NCBI GenBank assembly: GCA_022614705.1
Contig: JAKEIB010000251.1
Span: 1-13,113, forward strand
DNA: 13,113 bases
Direction of reading: 5' to 3'
DNA from: Planctomycetota bacterium
GTDB lineage: Bacteria > Planctomycetota > Planctomycetia > Pirellulales > Lacipirellulaceae
This document shows positions 7,184 through 12,400 of the stretch, in pieces. Every line of letters begins with the position of its first letter. Within the stretch, counting starts at the first letter, position 1. Made by a program: the position numbers and the translations under genes. The notes below the pieces were generated by a model, which saw only the letters and a list, made by a program, of their open reading frames with translations, had not been told where the DNA came from and made no database searches.

Positions 7184-9271
7184 ATGCACGACGCACATGA
7201 ATTCCTTCAGACTCTGGCCATCGTTCTATGCGTCGCGGCGGTGACGACGGTCGTGTTCCAACGACTGCGGCAGCCGGTCGTGCTTGGTTATCTGTTGGCC
7301 GGCATGGTTGTGGGACCGTACGTTGCGATTCCGCTCACGGCCGATCGCGACACGGTGCAAACGCTGGCGGAGATTGGCGTCATTCTGCTGATGTTTTCGC
7401 TGGGCATCGAGTTTAGCCTGTCGAAGCTCTTGCGCGTCGGACCGACAGCGCTTTTTGTGGCCATCGTGCAGTGCAGCTTGATGCTCTGGCTCGGTTACAT
7501 GGTGGGACAGGCGTTTGGATGGACGTGGCTGCAGAGTCTATACGCAGGCGCCGTCATCGCGATTTCCAGCACGACGATCATTGTCAAAGCGTTCGAGGAG
7601 CAGCGGATCAAAGGCGACTTCACGCACATCGTGTTCGGCATTCTCATCGTGGAAGATCTCATCGCGATCCTGTTGATCACGGTCCTCACGGTCCTCTCTT
7701 CCGGCGAACAGTTGACGGCGATGACCGTCGCGCAAACGGCGGGCCGACTCGCGGCGTTCCTGGCGATTCTTCTTGTCATCGGCTTGTTCACCGTGCCGCG
7801 GCTAATCCGCGCGGTCGTGTGGCTCGACCGACCGGAGACGACCGTCGTAGCCAGCGTGGGGCTGGCATTTGGTTTCGCGCTGTTGGCAGCGGCGTTCGAA
7901 TACTCGGTCGCGCTGGGCGCGTTTCTGGCCGGTGCTCTCGTCGCCGAGTCGGGCGTCGAGAAAAAGGTGGAACACCTGGTCCAGCCAGTCCGCGACATTT
8001 TCGCGGCAATCTTCTTCGTCTCGGTGGGCATGATCATTGATCCCGCCATGATCGTCGACCATTGGCTTCTGGTGCTGGTGTTTCTCATCGTGGTTGTCCT
8101 GGGTAAGGTGATATCCGTCACGCTCGGCGCGTTCCTCACGGGCCAGAGCATTCAGACGTCGGTAAAAGCCGGCATGAGCCTGGCTCAAATCGGCGAATTC
8201 TCGTTCATCATCGCGGGAGTCGGTCTCTCGCTGGGCGCCACCGACGAGCTGCTCTATTCCGCCGCCGTCGCCGTGTCGGGGATCACGACGCTGCTTACGC
8301 CCTGGCTGATCCGCGTCGCGCAGCCGACGGCCGCGTGGGTCGACCGAAAATTGCCGCGGTCGCTGCAAACGTTCGCGGCGCTGTATGCTTCGTGGATGGA
8401 GCAGTTGCGCTCCCGGCCGGCCGACAACCAGAGCGGCCGATTCCGACGCGCGATTCGCTGGATCATTGTCGACGCGGTGATCGTCGTGGCCGTCGTCATC
8501 GGCGCTTCGGTCGAGATGGACCGGATTGTTGCGTTAGCCCAATCGCGGCTGAACCTTTCCGAGCGGACGACGCGGCTGCTTGTCGTCGCCGGGGCCGCGC
8601 TGATTTCGGCGCCGTTCTGGATCGGCTTGGTGCGAATGGCCCGTTACCTGGGATTCGAACTGGCGACACTGGCGTTTCCTGTAGCCGGCCTCTCAGAGGC
8701 CGGCTACAAACAGCTCGATCTGGCGGCCGCTCCGCGCCGATTGCTCATCGTAACGTTGCAGCTGGCGATCGTGCTCGCGATCGGCGTGCCACTGATCGCG
8801 ATCACGCAACCGTTTTTGCCGCCGTTTCGCGGGGCGGCCGTGCTGCTGTTCGTGCTGCTCCTGCTGGCGATCCCGTTTTGGCGCGGTGCTACCAATTTGC
8901 AGGGACACACGCGGGCGGCCGCCGAAGTGCTCGCCGACGCGCTGGCGCGGCAAACGCGCATCGGCCGAGAATCGAAAGAGTCTCATGCACTCGACGACGC
9001 GAACCAAGTGCTCGCGGGAATGGGATCGCCCGTGCCTGTGGAGGTTCAACCGGGAACAACCGCCGTTGGGAAAACACTCGCGGAAATCCGGCTCCGCGGC
9101 CTGACTGGCGCGACGGTGCTGGCGATCCGCCGCGGCGACGAATCGGTGCTCGTGCCCTCCGGTCACGAACGGCTGCAATCGGGCGATGTGCTGGCGATTG
9201 CCGGCACGCATTACGCCGTGGAGACGGCGAAAGATTTGCTTTCGGCCCGCGAAACGGCGATGTCATCGTAG
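7184..9271 (+). CDS. CPA2-type cation:proton antiporter with C-terminal RCK_C domain
   Basis: The 695-residue inner-membrane protein probably exchanges K+ or Na+ for H+ (KefB/CPA2 family). Residues ~5-395 form the Na_H_exchanger domain with about 12 helices; marks are QPVVLGYLLAG (30-40), SSTT (129-132), VED (156-158), GAFLAGALVAES (245-256) and FFVSVGM (277-283). A second hydrophobic block (about 425-580) holds several more helices. Residues ~616-690 match RCK_C/TrkA_C (GDESVLVPSG, LQSGDVLAIAG), a ligand-sensing domain. An RCK_N nucleotide-binding domain is absent. I prefer ATG 7184, 11 bases after AGGAG, because the in-frame ATG 7163 lies in a palindromic repeat. A perfect 29-base palindrome sits in-frame near residue 500. 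uvrC starts 35 bases after the stop. Confidence 0.93.
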   Translation: MHDAHEFLQTLAIVLCVAAVTTVVFQRLRQPVVLGYLLAGMVVGPYVAIPLTADRDTVQTLAEIGVILLMFSLGIEFSLSKLLRVGPTALFVAIVQCSLMLWLGYMVGQAFGWTWLQSLYAGAVIAISSTTIIVKAFEEQRIKGDFTHIVFGILIVEDLIAILLITVLTVLSSGEQLTAMTVAQTAGRLAAFLAILLVIGLFTVPRLIRAVVWLDRPETTVVASVGLAFGFALLAAAFEYSVALGAFLAGALVAESGVEKKVEHLVQPVRDIFAAIFFVSVGMIIDPAMIVDHWLLVLVFLIVVVLGKVISVTLGAFLTGQSIQTSVKAGMSLAQIGEFSFIIAGVGLSLGATDELLYSAAVAVSGITTLLTPWLIRVAQPTAAWVDRKLPRSLQTFAALYASWMEQLRSRPADNQSGRFRRAIRWIIVDAVIVVAVVIGASVEMDRIVALAQSRLNLSERTTRLLVVAGAALISAPFWIGLVRMARYLGFELATLAFPVAGLSEAGYKQLDLAAAPRRLLIVTLQLAIVLAIGVPLIAITQPFLPPFRGAAVLLFVLLLLAIPFWRGATNLQGHTRAAAEVLADALARQTRIGRESKESHALDDANQVLAGMGSPVPVEVQPGTTAVGKTLAEIRLRGLTGATVLAIRRGDESVLVPSGHERLQSGDVLAIAGTHYAVETAKDLLSARETAMSS
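8680..8708. repeat. Perfect 29-base palindrome inside the antiporter coding sequence
   Basis: TGTAGCCGGCCTCT and AGAGGCCGGCTACA are exact inverted copies around one C. In the antiporter frame the region codes for PVAGLSEAGYK near residues 499-509, without a stop, in a linker between hydrophobic segments. A degenerate relative lies at 2262-2288. Confidence 0.85.
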
Positions 9272-9292
9272 AGCCTTTTCAGTCGCGCCTGT

Positions 9293-9298
9293 TAGAAT
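9293..9298 (+). promoter_or_regulatory. Possible -10 box of uvrC, leaderless spacing
   Basis: TAGAAT ends 8 bases before the uvrC ATG at 9307, the same hexamer and distance as before hemW. No good -35 is visible, so it may be weak or chance. Confidence 0.35.
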
Positions 9299-9306
9299 TT
9301 ACTCCG

Positions 9307-10704
9307 ATGAGCGACGACGAAAAGATTGTGCAGGAATCGACGCCAAGCGGCGACGATAGTGCACCGTTGGCGGAACCGCCGAAGACACAAGCCGAGTTCT
9401 TCGCCCGCGCGGCGGAAAAGGTTCGCAACAAGTTTCCGACCGCGCCGGGCGTTTACTTGTTCCAGGACCAGGCCGGGCGCGTGCTGTACATCGGCAAGGC
9501 GAAGAACCTGCGGGCACGCGTGGGCAGCTATTTTCTGGCGGCCGCGGCGGGTGATGAGCGGACCAGTCATCTCGTGCGCGAGGCGTATGACGTCGATTTC
9601 GTGGAGGCCGAGAGCGACGTCGATGCGCTATTGATGGAAGCCCGGCTGGTAAAAGACATCCAGCCGAAGTTCAACCGCGACCTTCGCGACGACAAGAGTT
9701 TTCCGTACCTTCAAATTACGACGCACGAGGATTTTCCCCGCGTTGAAGTCACGCGCCAGCCGATGACCAGCGGCGCGAAGCTCTACGGCCCCTTCGCTAA
9801 CGCGGGCAGCTTGCGCGGGGCGATGCAGGTTTTGCAGAAGGTTTTCAAGTTTCGCAACTGCTCGCTCGACATCGAAGCGGATGATGAACGTTGGCGGTGG
9901 TTTCGGCCGTGCCTGTTGGCGTCGATTAACCAGTGTACGGCCCCGTGCAATTTGCGGATCAGCAAGGACGAGTACCGCAAGGACATCAAGCGACTGCGAA
10001 TGTTCTTGGAAGGCAATCGAAAAAAGCTGCTCGACGAGATGCGCCAAGAGATGGCTGAGGCGTCGGCGGCGCTGCGCTTCGAGCAGGCGGCCCGCCTGCG
10101 CGACGAGATTCAAATGCTGGAAAGCCTTCGCGAACGCGGCGAACTCGACAAGCACGAGCAGCCGGAGGTGTTTTTTGTCGATCCGAAGAAGGGTCTCGCC
10201 GGTCTGCAAAAGATACTTAAACTGCCGACCCGGCCGCGGAATGTGGAAGGCGTCGATATCGCCCACCTGGGCGGGAACGAAACGGTCGCCAGCCTCGTAC
10301 AGTTCATCGACGGCCTGCCGTTCAAGCCGGGGTATCGCCGGTTCCGCATTCGCGACGTCGAGGGCATCGACGACTACGCGAGCATCCGCGAAGTGGTCGC
10401 CCGGCGGTTCCGCAAGTTGCGCGACGACGGCGATGTGTTCCCGGACATCCTCTTGATCGACGGCGGCATCGGCCAACTGCGCAAGGCGCTGGAGGCATTC
10501 CAAGCGCTCGACATCACGCCGCCAATCGTGTTGTCGCTCGCCAAGAAGGAAGAGCTGGTGTACGTCGCCGGCCGCAACAAACCGCTCCGCCTCAGCCGCC
10601 GCTCATATGCCCTGCGCCTACTGCAATACGTCCGCGACGAAGCCCACCGCTTCGCCCAGCACTACCACCACATCCTGCGACGAAAGCGGACGCTGGGGGA
10701 ATGA
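9307..10704 (+). CDS. uvrC: UvrC, excinuclease ABC subunit C (short form)
   Basis: The 465-residue protein makes the two cuts of nucleotide excision repair in the UvrABC complex. An N-terminal GIY-YIG nuclease is visible (PGVYLF with Tyr50, LYIGKAKNLRAR from 60, Glu111). A cysteine cluster follows (CSLD, then RPCLLASINQCTAPC) that fits the reported UvrC iron-sulfur site, then a UVR motif (FEQAARLRDEIQMLE). The RNase H-like nuclease has Asp317 in GVDIAHLGG, Asp385 in LIDGGIGQL and His447 in DEAHRF. The C-terminal helix-hairpin-helix pair of typical ~600-residue UvrC is missing; the protein ends at RRKRTLGE. Two downstream copies of the gene end stop at the same codon, so the short form looks native. 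ATG 9307 follows the antiporter by 35 bases. Confidence 0.95.
   Translation: MSDDEKIVQESTPSGDDSAPLAEPPKTQAEFFARAAEKVRNKFPTAPGVYLFQDQAGRVLYIGKAKNLRARVGSYFLAAAAGDERTSHLVREAYDVDFVEAESDVDALLMEARLVKDIQPKFNRDLRDDKSFPYLQITTHEDFPRVEVTRQPMTSGAKLYGPFANAGSLRGAMQVLQKVFKFRNCSLDIEADDERWRWFRPCLLASINQCTAPCNLRISKDEYRKDIKRLRMFLEGNRKKLLDEMRQEMAEASAALRFEQAARLRDEIQMLESLRERGELDKHEQPEVFFVDPKKGLAGLQKILKLPTRPRNVEGVDIAHLGGNETVASLVQFIDGLPFKPGYRRFRIRDVEGIDDYASIREVVARRFRKLRDDGDVFPDILLIDGGIGQLRKALEAFQALDITPPIVLSLAKKEELVYVAGRNKPLRLSRRSYALRLLQYVRDEAHRFAQHYHHILRRKRTLGE
10597..10704 (+). repeat. uvrC 3' end, native copy of a three-copy repeat
   Basis: The last 36 codons of uvrC (from the Arg-Arg-Ser-Tyr-Ala-Leu stretch to the stop) recur at 11108-11215 and 12264-12371. 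Against these 108 bases the second copy differs at 15 positions and the third at 14, almost all synonymous. Homology fades just upstream of this point. Confidence 0.9.
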
Positions 10705-10739
10705 GCGGAATCGCGGAATGAGGACTACAGCGACACGCT

Positions 10740-11072
10740 ATGACCAAGAAAAACGAAATTCCGATCGAGCGGAGCAGCGGCAATGTATTTGCCGATCTGG
10801 GGATTCCGAATCCCGAGGAATACCTAGCAAAAGCTGAACTAGCGGCCGAGATCTTCAAGATCATCCGCCGCCGGCGAATGACACAAACGGCCGCGGGCAA
10901 GTTGCTCGGCATCAGCCAGCCCAAAGTTTCTGCGCTCTTGAACGGCCGGCTCGACGGATTCTCCACCGACCGTTTATTCCGCTTCCTGAATGCCCTCGGC
11001 TGCGACGTGCGGATTAGCATCTCCCGCCCTCGCCCACGGGCCCGCGGGCGAATCCAGGTGAAAGCCGGCTGA
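10740..11072 (+). CDS. HigA-like antitoxin, XRE/HTH_37 family (copy 1, no toxin)
   Basis: The 110-residue DNA-binding protein matches the HTH_37 type of antitoxin (GNVFADLGIPNPEEYLAKAELA at 14-35 is the family signature). Its helix-turn-helix covers about residues 47-70 (MTQTAAGKLLGISQPKVSALL), followed by GFSTDRLFRFLNALGCDV and a basic tail. Members usually neutralise a HigB/Gp49-type toxin and repress their own operon. The toxin gene should precede it, but only 35 bases separate it from the uvrC stop, so this copy is an orphan. No good Shine-Dalgarno or promoter is visible; it may be read through from uvrC. It differs from copy 2 in 25 of 333 bases (18 synonymous, 5 changed residues, four of them in the first eight). 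Confidence 0.88.
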   Translation: MTKKNEIPIERSSGNVFADLGIPNPEEYLAKAELAAEIFKIIRRRRMTQTAAGKLLGISQPKVSALLNGRLDGFSTDRLFRFLNALGCDVRISISRPRPRARGRIQVKAG

Positions 11073-11076
11073 CATC

Positions 11077-11099
11077 GGGCTGGCGCGACAACCTCTAAC
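11077..11099 (+). repeat. 23-base spacer between antitoxin and uvrC tail, copy 1
   Basis: It begins GGGCTGGCGCGAC and ends AACCTCTAAC. It is identical to 12233-12255, although the genes on both sides differ by about 8 percent (antitoxin) and 12 percent (tail). It contains a TAA in frame with the following uvrC tail. Confidence 0.8.
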
Positions 11100-11101
11100 A
11101 C

Positions 11102-11215
11102 CGCGGGCGCCGCGCGTACGCCCTGCGGCCGCTGCAGTACGTCCGCGACGAAGCCCACCGCTTCGCCCAGCACTATCACCACATCCTGCGGCGGAAACGC
11201 ACACTGGGTGAGTGA
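11102..11215 (+). pseudogene. uvrC tail remnant, copy 2
   Basis: The frame encodes RGRRAYALRPLQYVRDEAH and continues to RRKRTLGE plus stop, the same end as UvrC. It has no start codon, and a TAA lies at 11096-11098 just upstream in the same frame, so it cannot make UvrC. Compared with the native end, 11 of 13 altered codons are synonymous; the two replacements are Ser to Ala and Leu to Pro. It follows antitoxin copy 1 in another frame. Confidence 0.9.
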
Positions 11216-11227
11216 GCGGGGAGGGGC

Positions 11228-11239
11228 AAGCCTAGGCTT
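11228..11239. repeat. Perfect 12-base palindrome upstream of the toxin
   Basis: AAGCCTAGGCTT lies between uvrC tail copy 2 and the toxin promoter, about 66 bases before the -35 box. It could be an operator or recombination site, but one copy of 12 bases is weak evidence. Confidence 0.35.
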
Positions 11240-11305
11240 AACTGTGAAAAATGGCTGGAAAGCCGCGCTCTCCATGTGCTTCCGCGACGCGGTCTGGACT
11301 GAAGG

Positions 11306-11333
11306 TTGCAAGGTATCCCAAAAAGGGTATAAT
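11306..11333 (+). promoter_or_regulatory. Strong sigma-70-like promoter of the toxin-antitoxin pair
   Basis: TTGCAA (11306-11311) and a perfect TATAAT (11328-11333) are separated by 16 bases. This is the best promoter match in the window. The GTG start at 11340 lies only 6 bases after the -10 box, so transcription may begin at or next to the start codon. The antitoxin would be expected to repress here. Confidence 0.65.
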
Positions 11334-11339
11334 CGATTT

Positions 11340-11903
11340 GTGGGGACGCAGCCCGAAAAGCCGGAGCCGAAGCCTGTCGAATGGGTCGGTTCATCCAAGT
11401 CCGATCTCAACGCCTTTCCCGGGCCGGCGCGCAGGGAGTGTGGCTATGGGTTGTACTTGGCGCAGATCGGCACACGGTCGATGAAGGCAAAGCCATTACG
11501 GGGTTTCGGTGGCGCCGGCGTGCTCGAGGTGGTTTCAGATCACGATCGCAACACATACCGGGCTGTGTACACCGTCCGATTCGCAAGAGCAGTTTATGTG
11601 CTGCACGCATTCCAAAATAAATCGAAGCGAGGTATTTCAACCCGGTGATGTCAAACTTCTATTGCAACAACGTGGAGGCTGATCTACCGGGCGATTTTCG
11701 CGGGCCGCTAGCACTTTGGCTCTGGAATTCTCGGACCATCGCGACCATTGATCAAAAATCGCCGCAAATTAGCGGCGTTTCGTTTGTTGCGATTGAAGCT
11801 GGAACTCACCACCCCGAAGTCCGAAATCGACTTGATCAAGCAGAGACTCAAAAGCGCGGCTCAGCATTATGAACGCGTCTATGGGAGCACAAGCCATGAC
11901 TAA
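11340..11903 (+). pseudogene. HigB/Gp49-like toxin gene, broken by an inserted element
   Basis: The first part (11340-11642) encodes a RelE-superfamily, Gp49/HigB-type toxin: KPVEWVGSSKSDL, CGYGLYLAQIG, AKPLRGFGGAGVLEVV, DRNTYRAVYTVRFA, VYVLHAFQNKSKRGIST. In that family the protein cleaves mRNA at the ribosome. At 11644 an inserted element begins, and its GGTGA supplies a TGA stop at 11646-11648. The missing end resumes at 11811 in the original frame as PKSEIDLIKQRLKSAAQHY and on to a TAA at 11901-11903. Joined, the gene would encode about 130 residues and overlap the antitoxin start by 8 bases, the usual coupling. The stub lacks its C-terminal ~29 residues and is probably inactive. GTG 11340 is the only start near the conserved region. 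Third positions are less GC-rich than in nearby genes, suggesting transfer. Confidence 0.85.
11644..11810 (+). mobile_element. 167-base MITE-like element inside the toxin gene
   Basis: The ends GGTGATGTCAAACTTC... (11644-11670) and the reverse complement of 11784-11810 (GGTGAGTTCCAGCTTC...) match at 21 of 27 positions, giving terminal inverted repeats. ACCC occurs on both sides (11640-11643 and 11811-11814) and only once in the reconstructed toxin gene, so it is a 4-base target duplication. No transposase is encoded; the short frame across it is accidental. An internal hairpin CGCCGC-AAATTA-GCGGCG (11760-11777) is followed by ATTTTT on the minus strand, resembling a terminator in that direction. 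The parent element family is unknown. Confidence 0.8.
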
Positions 11904-12228
11904 GGAAAAAGAAGTTTTGATCGAGCGGAGCAGCGGTAATGTATTTGCCGATCTGGGAATTCCTAACCCAGAGGAATACCTGGCAAAAGCTGAATTAGCG
12001 GCCGAGATCTTCAAAATCATCCGCCGACGACGAATGACACAAACGGCCGCGGGCAAGTTGCTCGGCATCAGCCAGCCGAAAGTTTCTGCGCTCTTGAATG
12101 GCCGGCTCGACGGATTCTCCACCGACCGTCTGTTCCGCTTCCTGAATGTCCTCGGCTGCGACGTGCGGATTAGCATCTCCCGCCCACGGCCACGGGCCCG
12201 CGGGCGAATCCAGGTAAAAGCCGGGTGA
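11896..12228 (+). CDS. HigA-like antitoxin, XRE/HTH_37 family (copy 2, with broken toxin)
   Basis: The 110-residue protein is 105/110 identical to the copy at 10740, with the same helix-turn-helix at about 47-70. The start is ATG 11896, which overlaps the toxin stop (ATGACTAA); an in-frame ATG at 11869 would lie inside the toxin end and is unlikely. Its expected partner is the interrupted toxin upstream, so it is now an antitoxin without a target, though it may still repress the promoter at 11306-11333. The inserted element separates it from that promoter by 167 extra bases, and the early stop could weaken coupled translation. Substitutions relative to copy 1 are mostly synonymous, so both have been kept as proteins for much of their divergence. 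Confidence 0.9.
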   Translation: MTKEKEVLIERSSGNVFADLGIPNPEEYLAKAELAAEIFKIIRRRRMTQTAAGKLLGISQPKVSALLNGRLDGFSTDRLFRFLNVLGCDVRISISRPRPRARGRIQVKAG

Positions 12229-12232
12229 CGCT

Positions 12233-12255
12233 GGGCTGGCGCGACAACCTCTAAC
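12233..12255 (+). repeat. 23-base spacer between antitoxin and uvrC tail, copy 2
   Basis: It is identical to 11077-11099 and also starts 5 bases after the antitoxin stop codon. It carries the same TAA (12252-12254) in frame with the uvrC tail that follows. Confidence 0.8.
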
Positions 12256-12257
12256 GT

Positions 12258-12371
12258 CGCGGCCGCCGCTCCTACGCGCTGCGCCTGCTGCAATACGTCC
12301 GCGACGAAGCCCACCGCTTCGCCCAACACTATCACCACATCCTCCGCCGGAAGCGGACACGTGGTGAGTGA
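12258..12371 (+). pseudogene. uvrC tail remnant, copy 3
   Basis: The frame encodes RGRRSYALRLLQYVRDEAH and continues to RRKRTRGE plus stop. Twelve of 13 codons that differ from the native uvrC end are synonymous; the one replacement is Leu to Arg three codons before the stop. It has no start codon and no upstream uvrC body. It ends 29 bases before the convergent leucine-rich-repeat gene, so it may mark where the uvrC end originally lay. Confidence 0.9.
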
Positions 12372-12400
12372 GCTTTGGTTGGGTCATCAATACTGGATTT

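Noticed and set aside
8335..9306. 324-codon upstream extension of the uvrC frame
   Set aside because: It overlaps the antiporter in another frame and translates to Arg/Gly/Ala-rich shadow sequence. UvrC homology begins after ATG 9307.
11208..11339. N-terminal extension of the toxin frame back into the uvrC tail
   Set aside because: These residues show no family similarity, and the promoter -10 box lies at 11328-11333, downstream of them.
10592..11410. 272-residue minus-strand frame opposite the uvrC end and antitoxin
   Set aside because: Its counterpart recurs opposite copy 2 only because the plus-strand genes are duplicated. Plus-strand changes are synonymous, and the minus-strand product has no recognisable motif.
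11645..11872. 75-residue open frame over the toxin interruption
   Set aside because: It covers the non-coding MITE-like element and then reads the toxin end in a wrong frame.
10597..12371. CRISPR-like array in the repeated region
   Set aside because: There are only two or three copies, the units are over 100 bases with coding sequence, and no short regular spacers are present.
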